The notes beneath the pieces were generated by a model. That model was given only the letters and a program-made list of their open reading frames with translations. It had not been told where the DNA came from and ran no database searches. 64,000 nucleotides of DNA from Paroedura picta (lineage: Eukaryota > Chordata > Lepidosauria > Squamata > Gekkonidae). The translations under genes were made by a program, and so were the position numbers. Shown here piece by piece: positions 11,311 through 23,534 of the stretch (position 1 is its first letter; each line of letters starts with the position of its first letter). Location: positions 8,710,001-8,774,000 of the forward strand of contig NC_135379.1 of assembly GCF_049243985.1 (NCBI RefSeq), written 5' to 3'.

Positions 11311-11743
11311 TTCCATGCTGTGAAGAAGTCTAGAAAGAGAAAGACAGGGAGACATCCTGCATGCATGTTGGGGACCTGGTTTGGACTCAGGAATGACATA
11401 CGCATGCCAGTGGACAAGTGTTGGTGATGTCATCCGTTCACTTGTGTCCAATTCCGCACAAAGGTGCAAACCTCGTGCTGCCGCCTGCTTGCAAATGCAT
11501 GGTGGTAAGCCGCACATTTGCAAGCCTCCTCACAGGAGACTCTTCCCATGTTACCCCTCTGCCTCGTCACAAAGTCGCTGGCAAAGTCTAGAAGTTGCTG
11601 GCAACCATAGAATTTCCAGCAATTCCTAGAGGAGCAGGACACTACTTCTGGTTTTCCTGGGAGTGAGGGTGTACCAATGGCTGCCTCCCCTTGCTGCCAT
11701 ATGTAGGGTTGTCAGGTCCTTCCTGGCCTCCAGGGGGTCATAT

Positions 11744-11996
11744 AGGGTTGCCAGATCTAGATTGAGAAGTTCATGAACATTTGGTGATGGGCCCTGAGAA
11801 AGTCAGGAATGCCCAGTAGGATACAATGCCCACAGAGTCCATCCCTCCAAAGCCTCCATTTCCTCCAGGGAAACTGATCTCTTTCATCTGGAGATGAGCT
11901 GCAATTCCCAGCTCCCACCTGGAGGGGGACGTCCCTAGCCGTGCCCCACACCTGATCTCCTGCAAGGCTGGCCCCAAGACAGGTCATGGCAACCCT
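11744..11996. repeat. MITE-like element with AGGGTTGCCA / TGGCAACCCT termini
   Basis: The most complete copy of this family here, with ten-base inverted ends at 11744-11753 and 11987-11996. A short fragment of another copy precedes it at about 11704. Superfamily unclear (TA-like flanks). Confidence 0.75.
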
Positions 11997-12423
11997 AGAC
12001 ATTTCCTCTTCTGTTTTGAGCCCTCCAAGAAAGAAAACCCCGGCAAGCCATTAAAGCTATTTCTCCTCTGGAAGAGGTGCTCAAAGACCAATCTCTGAAG
12101 TCAGAGACCATGCACACTGAAAGCTCAGCACAAAGCAGTGGCTCACTGAGATATCTGAGTCATGCAGCAAACCCATTATTCAGGGAAACTTGATATGCAT
12201 TGAACTGTCTCTTATTCTTATCCCTCATGAGTTCTGCGAGGTTCGTTAATGCAGTTCCCGAGTCCTTGACATTTTGGCTAGGTGCAAATATAAAGCCTAG
12301 AAACAGACAGAGAGATCAATGAATGACCAACGTCTGCTTGACAGATGGAGTTCAGTGTGCTAAAAAGTTTCTTTTTTTTTTTCTCGGTGGGTTTTAAAAA
12401 CATAATTCAGTGATTCAAAAATA

Positions 12424-12641
12424 CCGTATTTGCCGGCGTATAAGACGACTGAGCGTATAAGACGAACCCCAACATTTCCACTCAAAATATAGTTTGTTAC
12501 ATTACAGTACAGTACTATGGGCCACTATGGGCAGCTATGTCCATCCCAACTGAAGTGCACCCGGCGTATAGGACGACCCCCCCACTTGGAGGCATGTTTT
12601 TCAGGGGGGGGGGAAGTAGTCTTATACGCCAGCCAATACTG
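12424..12641. mobile_element. Tc1/mariner-type MITE (CGTATAAGACGAC family)
   Basis: Termini CCGTATTTGCCGGCGTATAA and (inverted) CAGTATTGGCTGGCGTATAA, flanked by TA dinucleotides (12422-12423 and 12642-12643). No transposase. Confidence 0.8.
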
Positions 12642-12644
12642 TAA

Positions 12645-14030
12645 CTATGAATACATTTATTGTATTGCTGACTAGTCCCGCTGATAGCCTGTCTTTCTTT
12701 CAGGGAGCTCAGAGTAGCATTACAGCTTCACAGATAACCTGAGGTATGGCTAAAAGACTGACTTGTCTACTCACATAAACCTGAGGGGTTAGATTTCTAG
12801 GGAAAGAAAATGTGGCGGCTGGGTGGGAGAGTTTAAACCTTCAAATCTACACACACCAATATTTACTTACCTGGAAAATTTCTATCCCGCCTTTGTTTTA
12901 TTAGAACAATGCTCAAAGAGGTTTATAAACATTAAAGTAACAAGTAAACTGTAAAAAAAAACCTAATTAGCAAAAGCAGCAAGTCAACAGCGGCTAAAAT
13001 AAACAAGAGCAGCCAACGCAAAAAACATTAGGTGAAACAACAGTGAATAAAATAATGATACATATTTTCAGAGGGTAGCCATATTGGTTTGTGATAGAAT
13101 AGCTAGATTTGAGTCAGTAGCACCTTTGAGTGGGTTTTAAATATTTGTTTGGCTTTATAATATGGCTTGTGATTTAATAATTTTTTATAATCCCCCTCCA
13201 AAATGTATTATCCTATTCTGTTAGGGGCCAGACCCCTCAATGGGCAGAGGGAAGTTTGTTCACAAACTACCTTTAGGACAATGTTGCCTGCATCATGTTA
13301 ACAAAGCATCCCTTGGTCATGACTGTTTCTGCACGAGGAATCTGCTCTGGATAGCCTCTGGTTTCTGGTGGGTTTTAGTCCACCCTCCAAAGCAACCATT
13401 TTCTCCAGAGGAACTGATCTCTTTAGTCTGGAGATGAACTATAATTCCAGGGGATCTCCAGGTTCCACTTGAGGATTGGCATTTTGCAAACCAGATTCCC
13501 TGTGTTATATATGCGGTCATTAAGCCATGATTGCAGTTGTCTTATGCAGGCATTTGTAAAGGGGCCAATTGGCAGCCACTATTACAGCTGATAGAATACC
13601 TCAGTTATAGTCCAATCAAAACGCCCTGCTAGAAGACAATCAGGGTTTTTGATGGGAAGCCTACAGTATATGAGTGTTGTGTTATGTATTCATTGTTTGG
13701 TGTTGCAGTAGATGGCTATCAACAGTTCTCTTTTGGTTACCTCTGTACACAACTGGGAAAGCACCTGCCGTTAATCACTAACCTTAACATTTTTATTCCC
13801 TTTATGTTTTAGTGAATGGCAATTGGAACCGAAGGACTGATAACTCTGTTATTCTAACAAGATATTATGATGCATATTTGTGGGATATCCACATGATCCT
13901 GCTTACTCGTTTCTTGTTGATGTACTCTGTCCTTTTATCTGCACTGTAATGATTCCTATTTCATTGTCTGAGGATGCGTTCCTGCATACGAAAGCTCACA
14001 CCTAGAATAAAACTGTGTCATACTGATGTT
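12645..14030. other. Intergenic with scattered repeat scraps
   Basis: Reverse LINE tail near 12885-12920; a TAGCCATATTGGTTTGTGAT fragment (13077-13125) of the TTGGTCT family; a GGGTTGCCA-family fragment near 13370-13480; a GCATACGAAAGCTCACACCT fragment (13985-14020). No gene. Confidence 0.5.
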
Positions 14031-14031
14031 A

Positions 14032-14298
14032 CGCCAGTTTGGTGTAGTGGTTAGGACTTCTAATCTGGTATGCTGGGTTCCATTCTGCGCTCCCCCACAT
14101 GCAACCATCTGGGTGACCTTGGGCTCGCCACGGCACTGATAAAACTGTTCTGACTGAGCTGTGATATCAGGGCTCTCTCAGCCTTACCCACCCCACAGGG
14201 TGTCTGTTGTGGGGAGAGGAATGGGAAGGCGACTGTAAGCCGCTTTGAGCCTCCTTCGGGTAGGGAAAAGCGGCATATAAGAACCAACTCTTCTTCTT
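14032..14298 (+). repeat. tRNA-derived SINE, plus strand, near full length
   Basis: Head GTTTGGTGTAGTGGTTAGG (A box) with GGGTTCCATTC (B box), then the GACCTTGGGCTCGCCAC body and a tail at AGCGGCATATAAGAACCAAC followed by TCTTCTTC. Confidence 0.85.
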
Positions 14299-14299
14299 T

Positions 14300-17200
14300 G
14301 TGGTCTTAAAGGTGCCATCGGACTCAAATTTTGTTCTCCTTGTAGGAAGAGGGGGATAAAAATGCCCTTGTATCCCTTTCCATCCCCCACCCTGCTTATA
14401 GACTGAAATAATGCAGTCTGGTTGGCAAGAACTTCAGTGGATTTATAAACTGTCCATTAGCTGCTAATGTTGGACCTTTGTCCATTACATAAAGTACCTT
14501 GCATAATACTGTCATGTTTAATGCAGGAGCCAAGTTGACCAACAGGGAACAGCCCATGACTCAAAAGCACCACCTGGTGATTCCTAACGACACAACAAAC
14601 CTTGGATACCACCAGCAATTCTAGGAAACGGCATGCAGTTGTAATCTTCCGTGGCATTGCTGTGTTTCTTTTTAAAAGTTGAAAAGATTGTACTTCTACC
14701 TCCTGAAGGTCATTCTGAGAATGAAAGAAAACCACAATGTCAAGCTTTCATTCTTAGGTTAGAAATGTAATATTCTCCTAAATAACTTTTTGGTTGGTTA
14801 CCGAACATGCTTTCTTCCATGAATGTTATTTTATTGAGTGTCAACGAACTTCTTTGACTGTTTTCCTTTGTATGTTTCAGTGCAGGTATAGTTGGGATTC
14901 TGATGAAGATTTATGATCTGAAAGCAATGTTACTGGAAGCGGATTAATTCAAGATAAGTTAGTCACAAGGGAGTTCTTGATAAGCAAGTTAAAATAAAGG
15001 AATCCTTCGCTGAAACTCTCACTACTACAAAATAAACTTGGAACCTTTGTTATACATTTACCTCTCACGGCCTTCATGTTTAGATACCCGTATAGTATGG
15101 CCAATTTATTGTTGTGATACCCACCTGAAGGTTAGCAACCTTATGGTGCATCTGCTGAAATGGGTTCTAGTCCATACAGTGTTGTCACCGTCCCCCCCCC
15201 CCCCACGATGCTGCTGGACTTTAAGGTGCAATAAGACTCATTTTTTTCTTGCAACAGACTAACATATCTAATGCTTCCCCTGGAGGCTACGTGGAGAATA
15301 TGACTTATTTATTTCCTTCATTTCTAGGCTTTCTCACAGAGCCACAGCCTAAATATGTACACTGGACACATTCCTTTGCTTGCATTTGACGTATCTGGGA
15401 AGATCTTTAGATCTTCTTGCTCCTTACGTTTTAAGGGTTATCCCAGCAATTATCTGGACTCATTCTGAATATGAGCTATAACCATATTATTAATAATATA
15501 TTAATTCAAGGTCTGCTTGTTATTTTAAACTCTTTAAAGGTCCGTTCTGGGCTGCTTAGTTTGTTTTATGCTGTTCTTATGCTGCTTTCGGTCACCCGTT
15601 TTTATCGGCTTGCCATTTTTGCTGTCTTGTTTTAATGGCTTTTTTGTTGTTGTTGTTGTAGTTTTTTTTGTTTTTATTAGCATGTGCTATTTGCATTTAG
15701 TTTTCGTTACGAGTCTGCTTGAACAGGTTCTGGAGAAGCAGAATACACATTTTCTAACAATGTAATCTTCCTCCAGCACTCTCCTTTAGTCAGAGATGAG
15801 AGATGACCACCTCTACCTCACCTGTGTCTGGGTGAAGTCCTGCCAACTGTTTCAGTACAGATAGAAACAACAAGGAAGGATTAAAGAATCTCCTGTTAGC
15901 CCTTCCTCAGTTGCCCCAGCCAAACAAGTGACTTGACAGGAGACTGGAAAAACGGTTGCCAGTTCTATGATGCATGTGTGTGACAACCCTGCTCTTTTGA
16001 GCTCATGCACAATTCACATCAACCACACTGGTGGCCAGGTTCTTGCTGTTAATACGTAGGAGTTACGCAGTGTGGTGGATGCCTTTCGGGAATGAGTATA
16101 TGAAGAGATAATCACAATGGTTAGATTTTTTTTTAATCCCCTCATCCAAAATAGAATCTCTTAGGCTTGTTTGCTGATGAAGTAAAAGAAATGTCTAATA
16201 AAGACTTAATTATCGCACTACTCTCTGCGGCAGAACCGGAAACGGCCAAACAATGGAAGGCTGCCAATATACTGAATATTTTAATTAATGGCTCTTTGTA
16301 TACCCATCTCCTTCCAGCAGGGAAATCAGAGCGACTCACAACCCCCCTCCCCCCTTCTTCCATTTTGTCCTCATAATGACCACCTTGTGGGCTAGCTTAG
16401 GTGGGAGAGAATGACTGGCCCGAGGTCACCCCACAGGCTTCCATGACAGTGTGGGGATTGAAACCTGGGTTTTCCAGATCTTTGTTCAACTCCCAACCAG
16501 GGTTTCAGGGAGCGGAATCTCTCCAGGAGTTGCACTGCCTTTCCCAGAAGACCAGATCGCCACTGACATCATTAGACGTCACTGGAGCCCCCCTTCCCCT
16601 GTTGTTCAACAGGCCTAGTCTCTTTCCTCACAATAGAAATGGTGATTGGTTGGTTGGTTGGTTGGCTCCCACATCTTACTTCCATGAGAATGTCACCGCT
16701 TCTGGAGTTCCTTGAAGCCTGAAAGATATTTCAGGGGTTTCTCCATGACCAGAATGGTGAAAAAGGTCACTCTAACCCCAACACTACATTAGCAGAAATT
16801 CACGCGAGAAGAGCTAATTTATCATGTGTTACAGTTTGGTCATTGGAAAAGCATGCAAAGTTCAGATCAGTTTAACCAAACAGAGGTCATCCCTGGCTAA
16901 GAAAGGTTTAAGCATCATTGTTTCTGTAATGGAATGGAAAGGACTATAAAGTGTGGTTCTTCCTTTATACACCCATAGGAAGTCAGACCGAAATGGCACC
17001 TTTGACTGAGCAGCCAGGCTCCCCACTCGTAACTGGACGTCTTTACTTAATGCTTTAATGATCTTATCAGAAGAGATACAGAGAAAAGATGAAGAGTTTG
17101 ATTTGACTCAGGAAGCAGAATTTCTGAGTCTACCGCCCTTACATACATTATTGGCAGAGGCACAGTTGCCTCAGGGGTCAAATCAAACTCCCCTTGGATT

Positions 17201-17340
17201 GCAACTGAAGAAACAGCAAGATTTCCATAATAACGGAAAGTTGCTTGCCTTTGATTCTTTTGAGAGCCGTGCCAAAAATTACACCGTCATGAACACCGGA
17301 ATGGACAGAGCTCCAGCTTCATTCTGAAGTCCAACAAGGT
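14300..17340. other. Intergenic, no gene
   Basis: Fragments of the TTGGTCT-type repeat at 14300-14345 and 15200-15265. A possible L1-like ORF2 C-terminal scrap at about 16170-16280 (AKQWKAANILNILI). A TTGG tandem at 16645-16665. An 89-codon open frame at 17058-17327 has no recognisable similarity. Confidence 0.45.
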
Positions 17341-17344
17341 TTAA

Positions 17345-17640
17345 TTCTCAGTAGTAGTAGTAGTAGTAGTAGTAGAAGAAGAAGAAGAAGATTCTTATAT
17401 GCCACTTTTTTCTACCTGAAGGAGTCTCCAAGTGGCTTACAGTCACCTTCCTTTTCCTCCCCCCACAACAGACACCCTGTGAGGTGGGTGAGGCTGAGAG
17501 AGCCCTGATATTACTTCTCAGTCAAAACAGCTTCATCAGTGCTGTGGCGACCCCAAGGCCGCCCAGCTAGTTGCATGTGGGGAAGCGTAGATTGAAACCC
17601 GGCTACTTGCTCCTAACCACTACACCAAGCTGTGTGCATG
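17345..17640 (-). repeat. tRNA-derived SINE, minus strand, with (AGT)n(AGA)n tail
   Basis: Same SINE family in reverse. The tail has expanded into about 27 bp of AGT repeats followed by AGA repeats (17351-17391); the tRNA-like head is near 17620-17640. Confidence 0.85.
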
Positions 17641-18559
17641 CTTACACCAAGAAGAAAACTTTGTTGGTCTTAAAGGAGCCACTGGATTCAAACTTTGTTC
17701 TGTTGCTTCAGACCAACATGGCTACCCATCTGAATCTAGCTTTATACTGAGAAATTCTCAGTTTGAATTCCCACTCAGCCATAACCCAAACTAAAAGCTT
17801 GACCTTGCTGGTCTGGCTACAAAAACATGTCAGAGGGTGGCAACGAGTATATCAAAATTAATGGGGGCGAGTGTATTAGGCTCCTTCTCACCATATTGTA
17901 TAAACATGGTTTTGCTGCCTCTGAGGTGTAGATGGTGCTCTTTGAATAGACAATCTGCTTTCCCGACAGGACAATTTAATTTTGAACCACTGCCAACGCC
18001 GGCCGCCTCAGTATATACGAGGCAGTGGTTCCTAAGTTATTAAAAATCAAACTCTCTCGTTTGCAATTATCATTACAAAGGGCATCTACACTAACGAGCC
18101 AGAGAACTCTGGAGTGCAATGATTATGTCACTCCGTGGATTATAATGCATTTGCATTTCACTTACGGCAGCCTGGCTGCTCCCACTCTCTGTAATGCAAG
18201 GGGAATGCATGCCACGAACAATTTGGTGGCTGTCGTTTTGTTCTCTGCTTCAAAAACAGTAAATAAAAAAAGCTTCCCACTTTGTCAAATTAAATAAACA
18301 GATAGATTGTGCTAATGGGCTGTTTATGGGGGGGGGGGGAAGGGTTGCTCTTTCTACAACTCTGCCCTATTATGTAGTTATCCAGGGCAGCAACCCCACT
18401 GCTACAATAAGCAATGACAGAGAACAGAGCGAGTGAAGGAAATATAAGGAGAGGGGAGGAGCTGATGGGGAATGGTGAAGAAATGCCACTGGGCAGCATC
18501 CACTCAAAGCTGATTTTAAAATACTCCTTCCCAGGTTTCAGTCACAGAACACTAGGACT

Positions 18560-18735
18560 AGGCTGCCAGCTCTGGATTGGGAAATACCTGGAGGTTTTGG
18601 GGGTGGAGTCAGGAGTGGGCGGGATTTGGGGCAGGAAGGGACCTCAGTGGGATATAATGCTATGGAGTCCCCCCTCCAGAGCAGCCATTTTCTCCAGGGA
18701 AACGGATCTCTTTATAGGGCCTGGTATTCCTAGTA
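18560..18735 (+). repeat. MITE-like repeat of the GGGTTGCCA family, partial
   Basis: Contains AGGCTGCCAGCTCTGGATTG, GGGACCTCAGTGGG, TATAATGCTATGGAGTCC and TTCTCCAGGGAAAC. The right end is missing. Confidence 0.7.
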
Positions 18736-18739
18736 GAAA

Positions 18740-19380
18740 ATGTAGGATGATTAATATCCCCACCTAACTGGGAAGGGGTTTGTAGAAGATGGGCTGGGAT
18801 AAAGATATTATAGCTCCGGGTATTACTGTTCTTTGAAACTCTGATAAACGTAAATCTTAGAAAGCAATATTTTTGAACGTTGCCTTATTAATTTGTCACA
18901 TATTGCTGAGCTCACATTTGGATCCATAATACGAATTTGAATTATCTTAATGTACAACCAGAACCCAAATTCTGTTTCAGTGGATGCATCAATCTTCCCA
19001 TGGCTTCAACATAACAGGGAGACAGATTTGAATGCATGATTAAAGTATTTATAAAGTCATTAATCATCCGGGGTGTAAAGACAGCTGTAAACAAGCCCTT
19101 AAAAGACTGTAGCATTTCTGGTTTTATCTGCCTGTTTGTGTGATCAGTGTTTGTTAATTAATTACTGGAATTAAGTGGTGAAAGGGATTAGTCGATTGCT
19201 TGGCTGATTGGAAGATAAATGCTATTCAAACATTCTGACAAGTTGCCAATGTGTTATTACTTGTTCAGAGGAAGCCACTTTTGAAACAAAGAAGCCAAGG
19301 AAGATTAGGAAAGAAACGGCTACAATTAAAAATGGGACTGTCTGTATGCTTCAGGAGGGAAATTTTTTCCATATAAAATG
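18740..19380. other. Repeat-free stretch upstream of GTPBP4, possible conserved noncoding element
   Basis: AT-rich, no repeats, with clustered homeodomain-type cores (TTAATTAATTACTGG, TCATTAATCATCC, GCATGATTAAAG). Looks like regulatory DNA by texture only. Confidence 0.3.
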
Positions 19381-19479
19381 AGAAGTGTCAGGAAGCAATG
19401 TTTGTATGAACAAGATCTTGGGGTACGATTGGACTAAGGTAAATATGAACAGCAAATGGGATGCAGCTCCAAACATGTC

Positions 19480-20010
19480 GGGGTGAATCAACAGTGGCCT
19501 AATGTCAGTCAGTCCGTGTCTGGAGTCCTGTGTGCAGTTCTGGAGGCCTCTCCTCAAAAAGCATGTGGAAAGAATGGAGAAGGTGCAGAAGAGAGATGAA
19601 AAGATTGCCAGAGACCTGGAGATGAAGCCCTACGAGGAAAGGCTGTGGGGACTTGGGAATGTTCTGCATGCAGAAGAGGAGGGTTGGGTGGGTGTGGGAC
19701 ATAATTGCTCTCCCGAATCTCTCCTGAGGCTTGCTGTCACTTGGAGGAAGGGAGCTGTCTCTGGTGGCAGCAGAGGACAGGACTCACAATAATGGGTTTC
19801 AATTATGGGTGGAAAGATGCCGGCTGGATATTAGGATTTTAACAGGAAGAGTAGTCTAGCAGCTTGGGGAGGTGGTGAGGTCCCCCTTACTGGCAGTCTT
19901 CAAGCAGTGCCTGGACCAGTGCTTGCAAGGGAGGCTTTAGGAGGAGGAGTTGGTTCTTATATGCCTGATCCTGCAGTGGCCTGGATAGCCTCTTCCAACT
20001 CTAGGATTCT
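19480..20010 (+). mobile_element. CR1 LINE 3' region, plus strand
   Basis: Contains GCAGTTCTGGAGGCCTC, ATGAAGCCCTACGAGGAAAG and the terminal CTAGGATTCTATG, all typical of the CR1 3' region. About 0.5 kb, 5'-truncated, 0.6-1.1 kb before GTPBP4. Confidence 0.85.
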
Positions 20011-20069
20011 ATGAGCCAAATTTGCCTGGGAGCAAGACAAGCGTGCTGGAGTGGAAGTCCTCAAGAAGC

Positions 20070-20325
20070 ACCCTGCATGTGTCCAGAGGGACCTCAGTGG
20101 GAGGAGATGCCACAGGTTCCACCCTCCAGAGCAGGGGTAGTCAACCTGTGGTCCTCCAGATGTTCATGGACCACAATTCCCATGAGCCCCTGCCAGCTTT
20201 TGCTGGCAGGGGCTCATGGGAATTGTAGTCCATGAACATCTGGAGGACCACAGGTTGACTACCCCTGCTCCAGAGCATCCTTGTCCTCCACGGGAATGAT
20301 TCTCTGTGGTCTGGAATGGAGCTTA
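20070..20325 (+). repeat. GGGTTGCCA-family MITE split by a hAT insertion
   Basis: Left part (GGGACCTCAGTGGGAGG to ACCCTCCAGAG) and right part (CATCCTTGTCCTCCACGGG to GTGGTCTGG) are contiguous in other copies; here a hAT lies between them. Confidence 0.75.
20132..20267. mobile_element. hAT nonautonomous element (CAGGGGTAGTC family) upstream of GTPBP4
   Basis: Near-perfect palindrome with termini CAGGGGTAGTCAACC / GGTTGACTACCCCTG and exact target duplication CTCCAGAG (20124-20131, 20268-20275). It lies about 340 bp before the GTPBP4 ATG. Confidence 0.95.
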
Positions 20326-20399
20326 ATGCCGGGGTCAGCCACCCTCCTCAATCCACATATATTTTAGGTATGTACAGGGAGGGAGGGAGGGAGACTGAC

Positions 20400-20604
20400 T
20401 TCTCCCAGGCTGTTGACGGTCCGGCACTTCGTACCGCCGCCCGTCAGGGGGCGCTGTTGGGAAGCTGGCGGGAGCCGGCCGCGCGCTCGTGCCCCGCATC
20501 TCGCACCGGCTTGCTCTTCTCGCGAGAACGCCCGAAGCCGGAAGTCCGCGGCTCCCTTCTTCCTTTCCGAGGCCGAGCGACACGCCGCCGCCGCCGCCGC
20601 CGCC
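20400..20604 (+). promoter_or_regulatory. GTPBP4: GTPBP4 promoter and 5' UTR region in a CpG island
   Basis: GC-rich, CpG-dense sequence directly before the GTPBP4 start codon. It holds a perfect TCTCGCGAGA palindrome (20518-20527) and an ETS-type CCGGAAGT (20538-20545), a pairing common in TATA-less housekeeping and ribosome-biogenesis promoters. A CCG-repeat 5' UTR runs into the ATG at 20605. No TATA box is evident. The exact transcription start is not visible; it probably lies just downstream of the ETS site. The CpG-rich zone continues to about 20720. Confidence 0.75.
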
Positions 20605-23123
20605 ATGGCGCTCTACAACTTCAAGAAGATCATGGTGGTCCCGTCCGCGAAGGTGAAGCCGCCGCCCCCTCCCTTGACCCCTTTTGTGGGCCTGCGCTGT
20701 CTCCATGGCAACAGGCCGGGTTGGGGTCGCGTGCCTGCGGGAGACCACGCGTCTCTGCGGGAGAAGCCGTGGCTTGCTTCTGGGGAGCTTTCCCTGTTGC
20801 ATTTCTGCCTGCTGCGGAGCCCTTAAGAGCAATGGGAGCCCTGGGGTGGAGGAGCTCCCCCTGTTGTACTTCTGCCTGCTGCAGAGCTCTTAAGAGCAAT
20901 GAGGGGAGAAGCTGCTCCTGTTGCCTCTTGGGGTTATTTTGGAATCCAGGGCTGCCGTTGTCCAAATCTGAGAGTAGATGAGGCTTGCCATGTTGAGGGC
21001 CGGTGGAGGAATGAGGAGAGTGTCAAGGGAAATGGGGTGGGATGCGGGCAAATGCAGGGTCTGGAACTGGCGCCAGCCCCACCACCTCTAGCCAGACAGA
21101 GTTGACTTCAGCCGTGCTAGAACTATTTCATAAGGATAGAGTCAAATGGGTAGCCGTGTTGGTCTGAAGGAGCACAATAAAATCAGAGTCCAGTAGCACC
21201 TTTAAGACCAACAAAGATTTATTCAAGGTGGGAGCTTTCGAGTGCTTGCACTCGAAAGCTCACGCCTTGAATAAATCTTTGTTGGTCTTAAAGGTGCTAC
21301 TGGACTCTGATTTTATAGAATTATTTCAGCCTGTCATTTAATCTGGATGAAGCCGTTAATCTTCACAGTGTGAACAGAAATATGGACAATGGCAGCTCAG
21401 GATTCTAAAAACAAACCAGGAGGGAACCAGTGAGTTTTTAACGTAAAAACTTCTAAACAGATACCTTTTTAGGTTTTATATATATTTATTGTATTTGGGG
21501 TTTTTATCTGTGAACTTATAAGCCACGCTGAGAGGGCCAGCCTAACACATAAACAAACCCAGAATAACTCAGGCCATCCAGATCCCAATACAATGTTTTA
21601 ACTACCACACACACCTCTGTTTCTTTGAAATAATATACATGCTGTTTCGAGTCTCTTCTGAGTACTGTTTTTTCTCTAATTACAGGACTTCATTGATTTG
21701 ACGTTATCCAAGACGCAGCGAAAGACTCCAACCGTCATTCATAAACATTATCAAATTCACCGCATTCGTCAGTTCTACATGAGGAAAGTGAAATACACTC
21801 AGCAAAATTACCATGATAGACTCACCCAAATCATAACAGATTTCCCCAAGCTAGATGTAAGTGGAAGGGGGGAGAGATTATTTTTTGTCCACAGTTATAT
21901 TCTGCTGCGTATATAAATACAAATGAGTTAGTGTACATATCTTGTTTAAAGAAAAAATATGAACGTGGTGTTTTCTTTTGAAAAGCTTTACAGATTCTGT
22001 GTGCATGTGGATCATTTCGAGGGGAAACGTTGAGAACTTTTAAACAACAGTGAAAAGTACATAATAGAAATATTATTGTGATGTGACACTTGTCAAGAAG
22101 AAGAAGGAATTCTGTATTTCTTGTGCAATTCACATTTGGATGTCAGATCTTTAACCTAGCTTTGTAGCAATGTTTCAGCAAGGTAAATAGTAATTGCCTT
22201 TAAAGGCCTGTTATTTAGGCTATAATAATCATCTGTAAGGATACATCATTAGTAAGGGAGGGAGTGTGCAGATTTTGGAGAACTCTTTCCCAATGAAGGG
22301 TTCCTTGGAAACTTATAATTACTGCACCAGCCTCGGCTGATGCAAGGGAAGATGTCTTCATTTTCATGGACTTCTTTACGTCCTGTCCGTTGGAATCTGC
22401 CCCTTTGAATTACTTTTATGTGAAACAGCTCAATCTGCATAGCACTTAGACAGGGAGGGTGTTAGGTTAAGACCTTAAGAAAAGTTCAGGGCTAGAGAGA
22501 GCAAGCAAATGTTGCTTTGTGGAACACCATGTGCTTGTTTTTCTTTGCCAGCATTAAAAAATCATAGGATTGTGCTAGTTTAATGGAGTTTTTGACTTTT
22601 TTTTTTTACCACCACAGCCCTGAGCCATATTGGGAGAGTAGTATATAAATTTAATTCATTAATTAATAATGATGATAATAATGCAAGGTCAGAAAAACAG
22701 GTTTAAACACCATCCATGTTCAAAAATACTTTACAGTTTAGTGTGAAAAGATGCTATTGGAAGAAGATACAGTTTCTTTTGGACTTCATGGGCCTGAACT
22801 CGTTTCTTAGTAAAGGCTAAACTACTGAAAAGCCTATATCTTCCTGGGTGGTGTGTATGTGTGTGGGGGCTGGAAAGTAAGAATAACATATTCTGCTTCT
22901 TTTTCAGGACATTCATCCATTTTATGCAGATTTGATGAATGTTCTTTATGACAAGGATCATTACAAGCTGGCTTTGGGGCAAATTAATATTGCCAAAAAT
23001 CTGATCGACAAGTAAGTCGGATTCATGTTTTGTTTATATGAAAGACATCCATTTAGATTGTTGTTACTGGTTCTGTCTCAGCTCTAGAGTGAATGCTTTA
23101 TTATTAAAGCATTATTATTAAAG

Positions 23124-23187
<64 letters not shown>

Positions 23188-23477
23188 AGAGCCTCTTGTG
23201 GCGCAGAGTGGTAAGGCAGCCGTCTGAAAGCTTTGCCCATGAGGCTGGGAGTTCGATCCCAGCAGCCGGCTCAAGGTTGACTCAGCCTTCCATCCTTCCG
23301 AGGTCGGTAAAATGAGGACCCAGCTTGCTGCTGGGGGGTAAACGGTCATGACTGGGGAAGGCACTGGCAAACCACCCCGTATTGAGTCTGCCATGAAAAC
23401 GCTGGAGGGCGTCACCCCAAGGGTCAGACATGACTCAGTGCTTGCACAGGGGATACCTTTACCTTTACCTTTTTACC

Positions 23478-23534
<57 letters not shown>

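Noticed and set aside
16142-16376. Open frames on both strands with a faintly L1-like C terminus
   Set aside because: Similarity rests on a handful of residues, so it is mentioned only as a scrap within the intergenic description.
17058-17327. An 89-codon plus-strand open frame
   Set aside because: No recognised domain, no clear promoter or splice context, isolated in repeat-rich intergenic DNA. Cannot be supported as a gene.
20316-20981. A 221-codon open frame overlapping the GTPBP4 first exon
   Set aside because: It lies in the CpG island, where stops are rare, runs in another frame from the GTPBP4 coding exon and has no family resemblance.
23099-23190. Regular repeats that could suggest a CRISPR array
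   Set aside because: A simple ATT microsatellite in a vertebrate genome; no repeat-spacer structure.
23187-23260. tRNA-like sequence with A and B boxes
   Set aside because: It is the head of a SINE (body and tail follow), not a tRNA gene. The same applies to 14032, 49230 and 60765.
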